A stretch of 64,000 nucleotides of DNA from an uncultured Candidatus Competibacteraceae bacterium (lineage in GTDB: Bacteria; Pseudomonadota; Gammaproteobacteria; Competibacterales; Competibacteraceae), in the NCBI GenBank assembly GCA_903879705.1, contig CAIRMO010000055.1, positions 24,124 to 88,123 on the forward strand. Direction: 5' to 3'. The translations under genes and the position numbers were made by a program. The notes beneath the pieces are model-generated. The model did not search any database. It was not told the origin of the DNA and was given only the letters and a program-made list of their open reading frames with translations. This document shows, one piece after another, positions 35,290 to 45,987 of this stretch; position 1 is the stretch's first letter; every line of letters begins with the position of its first letter.

Positions 35290-35573
35290 TCGATGACCTT
35301 CGGCACTAGGTACAGCCCAGCCTCGACCCGGGGGGCAATGGCCTGATACTGCTCGCGCTGGTTGGATTCGGCGACCACATCGGACCGCAATCGTTGCACC
35401 TTGTCCAGCGGGTGCGCCATCGGCGCGACGCCAACAGTGTCTATGGCGTTCATTTGATCGACCAGTTCCAGGATGGCCGACAGGTTTCGGGCATACGCCG
35501 GCGCATCCTCGGCACGAATAGCCAACCGCGCCAGATCGGCGATTTTAGCGACTTCATCGACTTCTAACGACAT
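35286..35573 (-). CDS. gatC: Asp-tRNA(Asn)/Glu-tRNA(Gln) amidotransferase subunit C
   Basis: 95 residues. The small subunit that wraps GatA and GatB together: [19 protein letters not shown] at the N-terminus, [20 protein letters not shown] and [15 protein letters not shown] at the C-terminus are diagnostic. First gene of gatCAB, divergent from mreB over 122 bases, the usual arrangement in many gammaproteobacteria. Confidence 0.96.
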   Translation of the reverse strand: MSLEVDEVAKIADLARLAIRAEDAPAYARNLSAILELVDQMNAIDTVGVAPMAHPLDKVQRLRSDVVAESNQREQYQAIAPRVEAGLYLVPKVIE

Positions 35574-35659
35574 CGGACGGGTTCTCCTTCGGCAACGGAA
35601 TCAAGCGTGTAACCTAGCATATTTTTAGCCGGCTTGCTCCAAACCCCCCTGCTTGTTAG

Positions 35660-36745
<1,086 letters not shown>

Positions 36746-36748
36746 ACG

Positions 36749-37633
36749 GTGGCCGCGCTTAAACCCAGCAAGCGATTCCGCTACTTGTTCGCGCTCAACC
36801 CGGCCGCCACTCTCCAGTTGGGGCTATGGGCGGCGCTGGCGATTGGAATGATGACGGTCGATCACCGCTATCACTCGCTCGACGGTCTGCGTGATGTGCT
36901 GTCGACTGCCATCTATCCGTTGCAAACCCTGATGCAGACTCCAGCGGCGGTTCGTACCTGGCTGACCGAGAATCTGGCCAATCGCGGCGTGCTGCTGGAA
37001 GAGAACACCCGACTGCGCGAGAAGCAGATTTTCCTCAATGCCCAGTTGCAAAAGTTGACCACCCTGGAAGCGGAAAATCGCCGGTTGCGCTCGCTACTGG
37101 AGTCGGCGGTCAACACCCCGGAGCGCGTGCTGATCGCCGAACTGCTGGCGGTGGATTTTGATCCGTACCGGCATCACATCCTGCTCAACCGGGGCCGCCA
37201 GCACGGCATCCACGCCAGCCAGCCCGTGATCGACCAGCACGGCATCATCGGCCAGATCATGCGCGCCGATCTGCTGACCTCGACCGCGATTCTCATCACC
37301 GATCCGAACCATGCTCTGCCGATCCAGATCAACCGCACCGGGATTCGCACCTTGGCGCGCGGTACCGGCAATTTTCAGGAGCTGGACTTGCCGCACATCC
37401 CCAACAGCGAGGATGTGAAGGTCGGCGATGAACTGGTCACCTCCGGGCTGGGTGGGCGCTTTCCCAAGGGCTATCCGGTCGGGACTATCACCAAGGTCGA
37501 ATTTGATCCTGGCAGTCCCTTTGCCCGAATCACCGCTAAACCGCTGGCGCAACTGGACCGGATTCGGGAAGTGATGCTGCTGGAAAACGGGGCGGATGGC
37601 GTCGCCGTGGCACCCGCGCCGGTCGCACCATGA
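36749..37633 (+). CDS. mreC: Rod-shape-determining protein MreC
   Basis: 294 residues from GTG, three bases after mreB. One membrane span (about 20-40), a coiled coil (ENTRLREKQIFLNAQLQKLT), then the beta-barrel periplasmic domains with VDFDPYRHHILLNRGRQHGI and GDELVTSGLGGRFPKGYPVG. It links MreB filaments to PBP2/RodA. Overlaps mreD (ATGA). Confidence 0.97.
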   Translation: MAALKPSKRFRYLFALNPAATLQLGLWAALAIGMMTVDHRYHSLDGLRDVLSTAIYPLQTLMQTPAAVRTWLTENLANRGVLLEENTRLREKQIFLNAQLQKLTTLEAENRRLRSLLESAVNTPERVLIAELLAVDFDPYRHHILLNRGRQHGIHASQPVIDQHGIIGQIMRADLLTSTAILITDPNHALPIQINRTGIRTLARGTGNFQELDLPHIPNSEDVKVGDELVTSGLGGRFPKGYPVGTITKVEFDPGSPFARITAKPLAQLDRIREVMLLENGADGVAVAPAPVAP

Positions 37634-38118
37634 CCGCCGATCGCGCCCAGGGCGGCTGGATCATTGCGTTGAGTTTACTGGCGGCGTTCCTGCTCAGCGG
37701 CATTCCGCTGCCCGGCGACCTGGATCACTTTCGCCCGGACTGGGTGGCGATCACCCTGATTTACTGGTGCATGGCGCTGCCATATCGTATCGGCATCGGC
37801 ATGGGCTGGCTGGTTGGCCTGCTGCTGGATGTGGCGCGCGGCGCGTTGCTTGGTCAATATGCGCTGGCGTTATCGGTGGTCGCCTACCTGACGTTGCAGA
37901 TTTATCGGCGCATCCGGGTTTTTTCGCCGTGGCGGCAGGCGCTGACCGTGCTGGTCTTGCTGCTGATTGAACAGGTGCTGGTGTTCTGGATTAGCGGGGT
38001 GATCGGCTATCCGCCCCGCGACGGCTGGTACCTGGCCCCGGCGGTGGGTGGCATGGTCGCCTGGCCGTTGCTGTTCGTGGTGCTGCGCGATGTGCGCCGG
38101 CATTTTCAGGTGGCCTGA
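37630..38118 (+). CDS. mreD: Rod-shape-determining protein MreD
   Basis: 162 residues with five to six membrane spans. Characteristic segments: FRPDWVAITLIYWCMALPYR and GMGWLVGLLLDVARGALLGQ. Inner-membrane partner of MreC. ATG overlaps the mreC stop. Confidence 0.95.
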   Translation: MTADRAQGGWIIALSLLAAFLLSGIPLPGDLDHFRPDWVAITLIYWCMALPYRIGIGMGWLVGLLLDVARGALLGQYALALSVVAYLTLQIYRRIRVFSPWRQALTVLVLLLIEQVLVFWISGVIGYPPRDGWYLAPAVGGMVAWPLLFVVLRDVRRHFQVA

Positions 38119-38136
38119 GCATGCGATGATCCCGCT

Positions 38137-40089
38137 ATGAATCTGTCGTATTACGCCAAAGCGCCGGTGGATGAACTGAAAATCCGGGTCGGCAAGAACA
38201 ACGCCGCCGAAAGCGAGCTGTTTTTCCGGCGGGCGCTGCTTGTACTGTTCGCCGTGTTTCTAGCGTTCTTGGCGGTGGCGGGCCGGCTGGTTTATCTGCA
38301 AGTGCTGAATCATGATCGTTTCACCACCCTGGCCGACAGCAACCGGATTCGTCTACAACCATTGACGCCGACCAGAGGCTTCATTTTCGACCGCAACGGG
38401 GTGTTGCTGGCCGACAATCTGGCCTCCTACCACCTTGAAATCACCCGCGAGCAGGTCAAGGACCTGGACGCGACTCTGGTGGAACTGCGCGAGCGGATTG
38501 TCCTGACTGATGCTGACCTTGAACGGTTCCGCCGGTTGGCCCGGCGCAGCACTCCCTACAACGGCGTCCCGCTGCGCTTTCAACTGACCGACGAGGAAAT
38601 TGCCAAACTGGCGATTGATCTGTACCGACTGCCGGGGGTGGACATCAAGGCTGATCTGACTCGCCGTTATCCGTTGGGAACCCGTGCGGTGCATGTACTC
38701 GGCTACGTTGGGCGGATCGATGAAAACGAGTTGCGCCGGATCGATCCCGGTCAATACAGCGGCAGCACTCACATCGGCAAAATCGGTGTAGAGCAGTCTT
38801 ATGAAGACGTGCTGCGCGGGCGCACTGGCTGGCAACAAGTCGAAACCAACGCCGAAGGCCGACCGTTGCGGGTCCTGAGCCGTAACCCGCCGACCCCTGG
38901 CCAGAACATCTATCTGAGCATCGACATCCGCTTGCAGGCGGTGGCGGAACAGGTGCTGGAAGGCTACAACGGCGCGATCGTCGCGCTCGATCCGCGCAAT
39001 GGCGAAGTGCTGGCTCTGGCCAGCCAACCGCTGTACGACCCCAATCCCTTCGTCAACGGCATCGACGCGGTTTCCTACCGCAAGCTGAATACCTCTGAGG
39101 ACAAGCCACTGCTCAATCGCGCTCTGCGTGGCATGTATCCGCCGGGTTCGACCATTAAGCCGCTGATGGCGCTGGCTGGACTCGATTACGGCGTGGTCAA
39201 CCGTTACAGCGGGGTGTTTTGTCCCGGTTTCTACCGCCTGCCCGGCGTGGATCACAAGTTCCGCGACTGGAAGCGCGGCGGTCACGGCAGCGTCGATATG
39301 GATCGGGCGATTGCCCAATCCTGCGATGTGTATTTCTACGATCTGGCGCTAAATATCGGCATCGACCGCACCCACGATTTTCTCGATCAATTCAGCATGG
39401 GCCGGCCCACCGGCATCGATCTACCCGGTGAAAAGGGCGGGGTGGTGCCCTCGCAAGCCTGGAAACGCAAGTCCTATAAGCAGCCCTGGTTCGCCGGAGA
39501 TACCCTGAGCGCCGGGATCGGCCAAGGCTATTTTCTGGCGACCCCGCTGCAACTGGCGCATGCGGTCGCCACCCTCTCGCAACGCGGCATCCGGTTTCTG
39601 CCGCGAGTGTTGCACGCCACCGAAGATCCCGGCACCCGGGTCAAAACTTTGGAGTCGCCCCGACCCGCGCCGCCCGTCGCCGTCAAGAATCTCCGCTCCT
39701 GGGACCCGGTACTCAACGGCATGATTCATGTCGTTGAAGGCGGCACCGCCCACCGGATTGGCATCGGCGCAAAATACCGGATCGCCGGCAAGACCGGCAC
39801 CGCCCAAGTGTTCACCCTCGGTCAGGGCGAGAAATACAACGCCAAGCAGCTCTCCAAAAATTTGCTGGATCATGCCTTGTTCATTGCCTTTGCCCCGGTC
39901 GAAGATCCGCGGATTGCGGTGGCGGTGATCGCCGAACATGGCGGCGGTGGCAGTTCAACGGCTGCGCCACTGGCCCGCAAGGTGATGGACGCCTGGCTGC
40001 TCGACAAGTATGAAGAAGCCGCGCCGGCAGATTCATCGTCAAAACCGGAACCCCAGGGACTCGATGCGGGGTCGCATGGAACGGAATGA
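38137..40089 (+). CDS. mrdA: Penicillin-binding protein 2, elongasome transpeptidase
   Basis: 650 residues; the E. coli protein has 633. One N-terminal span (about 30-50), a dimerisation/pedestal domain (RGFIFDRNGVLLADNLASY), and a transpeptidase domain with S338-T-I-K341 (SxxK), S395-C-D397 (SxN-type) and K552-T-G (KTG). It crosslinks peptidoglycan during lateral growth with RodA. The 3' end lies two bases before the chosen rodA start. Confidence 0.97.
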   Translation: MNLSYYAKAPVDELKIRVGKNNAAESELFFRRALLVLFAVFLAFLAVAGRLVYLQVLNHDRFTTLADSNRIRLQPLTPTRGFIFDRNGVLLADNLASYHLEITREQVKDLDATLVELRERIVLTDADLERFRRLARRSTPYNGVPLRFQLTDEEIAKLAIDLYRLPGVDIKADLTRRYPLGTRAVHVLGYVGRIDENELRRIDPGQYSGSTHIGKIGVEQSYEDVLRGRTGWQQVETNAEGRPLRVLSRNPPTPGQNIYLSIDIRLQAVAEQVLEGYNGAIVALDPRNGEVLALASQPLYDPNPFVNGIDAVSYRKLNTSEDKPLLNRALRGMYPPGSTIKPLMALAGLDYGVVNRYSGVFCPGFYRLPGVDHKFRDWKRGGHGSVDMDRAIAQSCDVYFYDLALNIGIDRTHDFLDQFSMGRPTGIDLPGEKGGVVPSQAWKRKSYKQPWFAGDTLSAGIGQGYFLATPLQLAHAVATLSQRGIRFLPRVLHATEDPGTRVKTLESPRPAPPVAVKNLRSWDPVLNGMIHVVEGGTAHRIGIGAKYRIAGKTGTAQVFTLGQGEKYNAKQLSKNLLDHALFIAFAPVEDPRIAVAVIAEHGGGGSSTAAPLARKVMDAWLLDKYEEAAPADSSSKPEPQGLDAGSHGTE

Positions 40090-40090
40090 C

Positions 40091-41194
40091 ATGGATCGGC
40101 CCGATGACCGCCGGTTTCTTCACCTGATCCATCTCGATCTGCCCTTGCTATTGGGGCTGATGGCCGTATCCGGGATGGGATTGGTGGTGCTGTACAGCGC
40201 CGGACAACAGAAACCGGATCTGGTGTTGGGCCAGGCTATCCGGCTGGGACTGGGGTTTGTCGTCATGCTGACGCTGGCGCAGCTTCCCCCCCGCTATTTC
40301 TGGTTCTGGTCGCCGTGGCTGTATCTGGCCGGGATTGTGCTGCTGCTGGCGGTCATGGTGGTCGGCGACATTTCCAAAGGAGCGCAACGCTGGCTGGATT
40401 TAGGGGTGGTGCGATTTCAGCCTTCGGAGATCATGAAACTGGCAGTGCCCATGATGATGGCCTGGTTCTTCGCTGAAAAGTTGCTGCCGCCACGCTGGCC
40501 GCATCTGTTGGGCGGGGCGTTGGTGACCGCGATTCCGTTTATCCTGATCGCCGAACAGCCGGATTTGGGCACCGCGCTGGTGGTGGGTTGCGCCGGGGCC
40601 TCGGCGTTGTTTCTGGCTGGATTAAGCTGGTGGCTGATGGCCGGGCTGGCCGGGGTACTGGGCGCGGCGATCCCGCTGTTCTGGACCTTCGTCATGCACG
40701 ACTACCAGCGCCAGCGGGTATGGACTTTTCTTGACCCGGAAAGCGATCCACTGGGCGCGGGCTACCACATCATCCAGTCGAAAATCGCCATTGGCGCGGG
40801 CGGTATTTATGGGAAGGGTTGGTTGAATGGCACCCAGTCGCATCTGGATTTTTTGCCGGAAGGCTCGACCGACTTTATTTTCGCCGCCTTTGCCGAAGAA
40901 TTTGGCTTGGTGGGCGGCGGTTTACTGCTGACCCTGTACTTTTTTATCATTGCCCGCAGCCTGTACATGGCGGCTTATGCCCCTGATACTTATGGTCGAT
41001 TGCTGGCCGGCAGTCTGACTCTGATTTTTTTCATCTATGCTTTTGTCAATTCTGGCATGGTCTCGGGACTGTTGCCGGTGGTAGGCTTGCCGCTACCGCT
41101 GTTTAGTTATGGCGGCACATCGCTGGTGACGATCATGGCTGGCTTCGGTATTCTGATGAGCATCTATTCGCACCGCCGGCCCCGGTCGCGGTAA
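40091..41194 (+). CDS. rodA: SEDS glycosyltransferase RodA
   Basis: About 367 residues (ATG 40091, with GGAACGGA just upstream; ATG 40076 is also possible and would overlap mrdA). Ten membrane spans with SEDS motifs: VVLYSAGQQ, AQRWLDLGVVRFQPSEIMKL, IAEQPDLGTALVV, the catalytic-loop region QSKIAIGAGGIYGKGW and PLPLFSYGGTSLVTIMAGF. It polymerises lipid II glycan strands with PBP2. Confidence 0.97.
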   Translation: MDRPDDRRFLHLIHLDLPLLLGLMAVSGMGLVVLYSAGQQKPDLVLGQAIRLGLGFVVMLTLAQLPPRYFWFWSPWLYLAGIVLLLAVMVVGDISKGAQRWLDLGVVRFQPSEIMKLAVPMMMAWFFAEKLLPPRWPHLLGGALVTAIPFILIAEQPDLGTALVVGCAGASALFLAGLSWWLMAGLAGVLGAAIPLFWTFVMHDYQRQRVWTFLDPESDPLGAGYHIIQSKIAIGAGGIYGKGWLNGTQSHLDFLPEGSTDFIFAAFAEEFGLVGGGLLLTLYFFIIARSLYMAAYAPDTYGRLLAGSLTLIFFIYAFVNSGMVSGLLPVVGLPLPLFSYGGTSLVTIMAGFGILMSIYSHRRPRSR

Positions 41195-41225
41195 GCCCGG
41201 CCCCGAACGACGACGAGACTTGTGC

Positions 41226-42311
41226 GTGAAGAGATTGAATCTGCTGCTATTTTCAACCATGCTGCTGTTAAGCGCCTGCGCCCCACCCGCCGCAGTTCGC
41301 CCGGCTACCGAAACCTCGGCAACCCCGGATACTTTCTCGTCTCCAGCCCCCGACCGGGCTACCACCGGATCAACCGCCGTCAATCCCGGCCAGCCGTTGT
41401 CCAGCCGCCCCGACGTGCAAGCGTTCATCCAGGAGATGGTGACCCAATACGGCTTCAACGCTCGCCAGTTGCAGGTGACCTTCAGCCAGGCCCACGCCCA
41501 GCCCAGCATCATCGCCGCCATGTCAAAGCCGGCTGAGGCCAAGCCGTGGTACACCTACCGCGAGATTTTCGTCAATCCCAAACGGATTCAGGGCGGCATC
41601 ACCTTTTGGCAGGCCAACGCCGCTGCGCTGGCTGATGCTGAACAGGCGTATGGCGTACCGGCGGCCATCGTCGTCGCTATCATCGGGGTGGAAACCCAAT
41701 ACGGCGGCAATATGGGCAAATACCAGGTGCTGGAAGCATTGGCGACGTTGGCCTTTGACTATCCGCGCCGCGCCGCCTATTTCCGCAAAGAACTCGAGAA
41801 TTTTCTGCTGATGACCCGCGCCGAGGGTATCGATCCACTGACGCCGCGCGGTTCCTACGCCGGGGCGATGGGTTACGGCCAGTTCATGCCGAGCAGTTTC
41901 CAGTCGTTCGCGGTCGACTTTGACGGCGACGGCCACCGCGACCTGTGGCGCAATCCCCGCGATGCAATCGGCAGCGTTGCCAATTACTTCAAGAAAAACG
42001 GCTGGCGAAGCGGCGAACCGGTGGCGGTCCCGGCCCGGATCAGCGGCAACCGCTATCTGGACCTGGTTAGCCGCCAGTTAAGCCCGCCCAAAACCCGGGT
42101 TGCCGATCTGCAAGCGCAGGGCGTGACGCCGACTGAGCCGGTCGATGGTTCGCAACCGGCGATGCTGCTGGAGTTGGTAGGACGCACTGGCCCCGAATAT
42201 TGGCTGGGTTTCGACAATTTTTACGTCATTACCCGCTACAACCGCAGCCAACTGTATGCCTTGGCGGTGTATCAGCTTAGCCAGGCGATCAGTGGGCAAC
42301 GCGAACAATGA
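41226..42311 (+). CDS. mltB: Lytic murein transglycosylase B, lipoprotein
   Basis: 361 residues from GTG 41226. Lipobox LLLSAC with Cys18. The catalytic domain has VAIIGVETQYGGNMGKYQVL (catalytic Glu in GVETQYG), YAGAMGYGQFMPSSF and DGHRDLWRNPRDAIGSVANY. It cleaves glycan strands to 1,6-anhydro products from the outer membrane. Fourth wall gene after mreD, 31 bases after rodA. Confidence 0.96.
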   Translation: MKRLNLLLFSTMLLLSACAPPAAVRPATETSATPDTFSSPAPDRATTGSTAVNPGQPLSSRPDVQAFIQEMVTQYGFNARQLQVTFSQAHAQPSIIAAMSKPAEAKPWYTYREIFVNPKRIQGGITFWQANAAALADAEQAYGVPAAIVVAIIGVETQYGGNMGKYQVLEALATLAFDYPRRAAYFRKELENFLLMTRAEGIDPLTPRGSYAGAMGYGQFMPSSFQSFAVDFDGDGHRDLWRNPRDAIGSVANYFKKNGWRSGEPVAVPARISGNRYLDLVSRQLSPPKTRVADLQAQGVTPTEPVDGSQPAMLLELVGRTGPEYWLGFDNFYVITRYNRSQLYALAVYQLSQAISGQREQ

Positions 42312-42399
42312 CTGACTGAATTCATCCTGAAAAACGGCAAAAAAACCGCACCAGTCCGGCGCAGGGTTGCTTTTGGCGGGTGTAATGGAGGCAATTGTT

Positions 42400-43560
42400 A
42401 TGGCGAATTTCTGGAGCCGCACCCTGATCGGGGCGTCATTGGTGGGCGCGTTAGTGAGTTGCAGCAACATCCCTGATCAGCAATCGGCGGTCAATTCGCC
42501 GGATGCCGCCTTAGCCGTCGCGCTGGCGGTCCGGGAACCGGTACCGCAGTTTGAGCCGCCCAGCCGCAGCGGCAATCCCGACACCTATGTGGTGTTTGGC
42601 CGGCGTTACCGGGTCAAAGAGAGCAGCGAGGGCTATCGGGAAAGTGGCATCGCTTCCTGGTATGGCTGGGACTTCCATGGCCGCAAGACCTCCAGCGGCC
42701 CGTTGTTTAACATGTTTGAGCTGACCGCCGCCCACAAGAGTTTGCCTATTCCGACCTATGCGCGGGTCACCAATCTGGAAAACGGCCACAGCATTGTGGT
42801 CAAAGTCACTGATCGCGGGCCGTTTGTTGATGACCGGGCGATTGACCTGTCCTACGCTGCCGCCGCCCGGCTGGACATGCTCGAACAGGGCACCGCCCAG
42901 GTAGAAATTGTGGCACTGGCCCCGTATCAATACCTGCCGAATTTGGCTGCCCGCCGTAGCGAACAGCGCGAACAACTGGCCGGCTTGGCGCTGCGGCGTG
43001 AGGAGCGGCGTGAGGAAGCTCGGGAACATCGACTGGCCGGTCTGGCGCTGCGGCGGGAACGGGCGGCGACCATTGAATTCGCCCATGAAGCGCCTGTGGC
43101 CGGACGCTCATCCAGCCGGCTGGCCATGGCGAACGTGATCCGGAATCCGACGCCAGCAGCGAAGAATCAGCCGGTCGCCCGATTAGCCGACAAGGGGAAA
43201 CCGGCGAATCGGGTGGTTGTGGTTGCACCGCCAGCCAAGGACAAGCCAAAGTCGGCAGAGCGGGTCGCCGTGGTTCCGCCGTCAGCCAGGGGTAAAGGCA
43301 AAGTGGCCGATCGGACGGTAGCCGCTGCGCCGGTCGGGAAAGATAAGGGCAAAGTGGCCGATCGGACGGTAGCCGCTGCGCCAGTCGGGAAAGATAAAGG
43401 CAAAGTGGCCGATCGGACGGTAGCCGCTGCGCCGGTCGGGAAAGATAAAGGCAAAGTGGCCGATCGGACGGTAGCCGCTGCGCCGCCAGCGAAAAATCAG
43501 TCATTGGTGCGCGTCGCCAGTGTGCGGACGGGTGGTCGCGCACGGATTGCGGCGGATTGA
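42400..43560 (+). CDS. rlpA: Septal ring lytic transglycosylase RlpA, lipoprotein with repeat tail
   Basis: 386 residues from ATG 42400, preceded by ATGGAGGCAA. Lipobox LVSC (Cys21). The double-psi beta-barrel domain lies at about 85-175: GIASWYGWDFHGRKTSSGPL and VTDRGPFVDDRAIDLSYAAA. It cleaves naked (denuded) glycan. Instead of the usual C-terminal SPOR domain, the tail is charged: two Arg/Glu-rich stretches (LALRREERREEAREH, LALRRERAA) and tandem 17-residue repeats. No SPOR domain is seen. Confidence 0.92.
   Translation: MANFWSRTLIGASLVGALVSCSNIPDQQSAVNSPDAALAVALAVREPVPQFEPPSRSGNPDTYVVFGRRYRVKESSEGYRESGIASWYGWDFHGRKTSSGPLFNMFELTAAHKSLPIPTYARVTNLENGHSIVVKVTDRGPFVDDRAIDLSYAAAARLDMLEQGTAQVEIVALAPYQYLPNLAARRSEQREQLAGLALRREERREEAREHRLAGLALRRERAATIEFAHEAPVAGRSSSRLAMANVIRNPTPAAKNQPVARLADKGKPANRVVVVAPPAKDKPKSAERVAVVPPSARGKGKVADRTVAAAPVGKDKGKVADRTVAAAPVGKDKGKVADRTVAAAPVGKDKGKVADRTVAAAPPAKNQSLVRVASVRTGGRARIAAD
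43294..43485. repeat. 51-base tandem repeat in rlpA
   Basis: Three complete 51-base units (43294, 43345, 43396) and a fourth partial unit (43447-43485) encode KGKVADRTVAAAPVGKD. The copies are almost identical (single-base differences), so they arose recently or are being homogenised. The unit is a multiple of three, so copy-number change keeps the frame. Confidence 0.95.
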
Positions 43561-43698
43561 CCGGCTATTTGGCGTGCAGCACGGAGGCGCAGCGCTTGGC
43601 GGGTGGCGCTCCGGCAGTCAACCCGTTTGTTTGCAGACTGGACTTCTGGCTAGAATTGCCAGTTGATGCTCCTTAACTACCGGAATACGCCACAATCC

Positions 43699-44883
43699 AT
43701 GTTGCTCATCACTGTCTTTCGCCGCTGTTTGCCGTTGCCGCTACTGCTGATTTTTGTCTGCCTGAATCTGAGCGGAACGACCGCTCTGGCCGAGAAAATC
43801 GAGCCGATCCCGCCACCGCCACAGGTCCCGGTGCGGGCTTATGTGCTGATGGATTATCAAAGCGGCAACCTGCTGGCCAACATGAAGGGCGACGAGCGGA
43901 TGGAGCCGGCCAGCATCACCAAGTTGATGACCGCCTATGTCGTCTACAAGGCGCTAAAATCCGGCAAGATTCATCTGACCGATCAGGTCACCATCAGCGA
44001 AAAAGCCTGGCGGACCCAAGGTTCCAAGATGTTCATCAAGATCGGCAGCCAGGTACCGGTGGAAGACCTGCTGATGGGGATGGTGGTGCAATCCGGCAAT
44101 GACGCCACCGTGGCGCTGGCTGAACATGTCGCTGGCTCCGAGGAGACCTTCGCCAAACTGATGAATCAGGAGGCGGAGCGGCTGGGGATGAAAAACAGCC
44201 ATTTCACCAATGCGCCGGGGATGCCTGACCCCAATCACTATATGTCAGCCCATGACATCGCGGTGCTGGCGCGGGCGATCATTCAGGATTTTCCTGATCA
44301 ATACCCTCGTTACTCGGTGCGCAGTTTCAAATACAACAACATCGAGCAGCAAAATCGTAACCGGCTCTTGCTGACCGATGCCTCGGTGGATGGCGTCAAG
44401 ACCGGCCATACCGAATCAGCCGGCTATTGTCTGGTGTCCTCGGCCAAGCGCAATGACACCCGGCTGATCAGCGTGGTGCTGGGATCGGAAAAGGAAAAAG
44501 AGCGGTTTCAGGCCAGCCAGGCCCTGCTTAACTACGGTTTCAGCTTCTTTGAAAGCCGCAAACTGTACGATGCTAACACCCCGATTGTGACGACCCGCAT
44601 CTGGAAAGGGCGGGAAGCTGAACTGCCGTTGGGCGTTGTTCAACCCTTGTATGTCACCGTCCCCAAGGGTCAGGCTCCCCAGGTCAACACCACCACCACC
44701 GTGCAGCCAACCATCGTCGCGCCGGCCCAGAAAGATCAAGCGTTCGGCGAGATTGTGGTGAAGCTCGGCGATCAGGAAGTCAGCAAGACCCCGCTCGTGG
44801 CGCTGAAAGAAGTGCCGGAAAGCGGCTGGTTTGGGCGGATGATCGATTCAATCCTGATGTTCTTCTATTCCCTGTTCAATTGA
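43699..44883 (+). CDS. dacA: D-alanyl-D-alanine carboxypeptidase (PBP5/6 family)
   Basis: 394 residues from ATG 43699, giving a signal peptide of ~31 residues (RCLPLPLLLIFVCLNLSG, ending ALA); ATG 43666 is an alternative. Active-site motifs: S72-I-T-K75 (SxxK), S132-G-N134 and K234-T-G. The C-terminal beta domain ends in an amphipathic membrane-anchoring helix (GWFGRMIDSILMFFYSLF). It trims the terminal D-Ala of peptidoglycan stem peptides. Ten bases before the DUF493 gene. Confidence 0.97.
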   Translation: MLLITVFRRCLPLPLLLIFVCLNLSGTTALAEKIEPIPPPPQVPVRAYVLMDYQSGNLLANMKGDERMEPASITKLMTAYVVYKALKSGKIHLTDQVTISEKAWRTQGSKMFIKIGSQVPVEDLLMGMVVQSGNDATVALAEHVAGSEETFAKLMNQEAERLGMKNSHFTNAPGMPDPNHYMSAHDIAVLARAIIQDFPDQYPRYSVRSFKYNNIEQQNRNRLLLTDASVDGVKTGHTESAGYCLVSSAKRNDTRLISVVLGSEKEKERFQASQALLNYGFSFFESRKLYDANTPIVTTRIWKGREAELPLGVVQPLYVTVPKGQAPQVNTTTTVQPTIVAPAQKDQAFGEIVVKLGDQEVSKTPLVALKEVPESGWFGRMIDSILMFFYSLFN

Positions 44884-44892
44884 AGACTGGCG

Positions 44893-45168
44893 GTGAATTT
44901 CGGTATGGACGGCCCGTCGCTGCTGCAATTCCCCTGCGATTTTCCGATCAAAATCATGGGCGCGGGCGGGCCGGAGTTTCCGCAGCTGGTGCTGGAGTTG
45001 GTGCGTCGGCACAGCCCTGATCTGGATGAGGCACGGGTCAAAACCCGGCCCAGCCGCACTGGCCGTTATCAGTCGGTGACGGTGGTGGTGCTGGCTCGCG
45101 ACCGCGCTCAGCTCGACGCGCTTTATCAGGATCTCAGCCATCACCCGCAGATCAAGCTGGCGCTGTGA
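44893..45168 (+). CDS. DUF493/YbeD family protein
   Basis: 91 residues from GTG 44893 (ATG 44905 possible). Small ferredoxin-like ACT-type fold protein: [20 protein letters not shown] is the family signature. It always sits between dacA and lipB in many gammaproteobacteria, as here; a lipoate-related regulatory role is suspected but unproven. Its stop overlaps the lipB GTG. Confidence 0.94.
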   Translation: MNFGMDGPSLLQFPCDFPIKIMGAGGPEFPQLVLELVRRHSPDLDEARVKTRPSRTGRYQSVTVVVLARDRAQLDALYQDLSHHPQIKLAL

Positions 45169-45803
45169 GCGTTGCCCATCCCCCGCTGGATTCTTTGCGC
45201 TTCTGCCGCTTGGGCCGTTGCGAATACCTGCCGGTCTTTACTGCGATGCGGGCGTTCACCGAAACCCGTGATGCGGCCACCCCCGATGAGCTTTGGCACG
45301 TCGAACATCCACCGGTCTTCACCCAGGGTTTGGCCGGTAAGCCGGAGCATCTGCTCAAGCCCGGCAATATTCCCGTGATTCAAGTCGATCGTGGCGGCCA
45401 GGTGACGTATCACGGGCCGGGGCAAGTGGTGGTGTACTGCCTGCTGGATGTGCGGCGGTTGGGGTTAAGCGTGCGGGGACTGGTGACGGCGCTGGAGCAA
45501 GCGGTCATTGAGTTGCTGGCCAGCTATGGCATTGCCGCCTATGCCCGGCCCCATGCCCCTGGCGTCTATGTTGAAGACGCCAAGATCGCCGCGCTGGGGC
45601 TGCGCATCCGCCGGGGTCGTTCTTACCACGGCCTGAGTTTGAACGTGGCTATGGACCTGGAACCGTTTTCCCGGATCAATCCCTGCGGCTATCCGGGTCT
45701 GCGCGTGACCCAGTTGCGCGATCTCGGCATTGCTCTGACCTCTGATGAAGTTGCGCAAGAACTGCTGCCGCACCTGGGCCGGCGGTTAGGCTATTCCAGT
45801 TGA
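45165..45803 (+). CDS. lipB: Lipoyl(octanoyl)transferase LipB
   Basis: 212 residues from GTG. It moves octanoate from acyl carrier protein to lipoyl domains. Signature: [20 protein letters not shown], the catalytic Lys in [14 protein letters not shown] with [13 protein letters not shown], and the catalytic Cys in [10 protein letters not shown]. lipA, its usual neighbour, is not next: the following gene is tkt. Confidence 0.97.
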   Translation: MSVAHPPLDSLRFCRLGRCEYLPVFTAMRAFTETRDAATPDELWHVEHPPVFTQGLAGKPEHLLKPGNIPVIQVDRGGQVTYHGPGQVVVYCLLDVRRLGLSVRGLVTALEQAVIELLASYGIAAYARPHAPGVYVEDAKIAALGLRIRRGRSYHGLSLNVAMDLEPFSRINPCGYPGLRVTQLRDLGIALTSDEVAQELLPHLGRRLGYSS

Positions 45804-45987
45804 GCATTTGGGATTTTATTGCCGAAACCCATTGGCGTTTAGCCGGCTTGCTCTCTATAATCGCCGCCATTTTTCAGGCCGCAATGGCTAATCTAGGACA
45901 ACAAGGATTGAAACGAACAAACCAGCGAACGTGCATGCAAACAGGCCTTCGCGTAGCGAACCGACCGCTCGTTCCCCACTGAATGCC
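45804..45987 (+). other. Leader region upstream of tkt
   Basis: 184 bases without a gene. It contains the promoter at 45832-45861 and a leader of about 120 bases. The transketolase frame is open upstream through this leader, but the conserved start is at 45988. Confidence 0.6.
45832..45861 (+). promoter_or_regulatory. Putative sigma-70 promoter for tkt-gap-pgk
   Basis: TTGGCG (45832-45837), 18-base spacer, perfect TATAAT (45856-45861). Predicted start near 45868, 120 bases before tkt. Confidence 0.55.

Noticed and set aside
38353..39318. Minus-strand open frame of 321 codons opposite mrdA, and a similar one of 417 codons at 47383-48636
   Set aside because: Antisense shadows of conserved PBP2, transketolase and gap genes; no ribosome sites or motifs.
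43294..43485. Regular repeats that could be taken for a CRISPR array
   Set aside because: The units are directly adjacent with no unique spacers and continue the rlpA reading frame.
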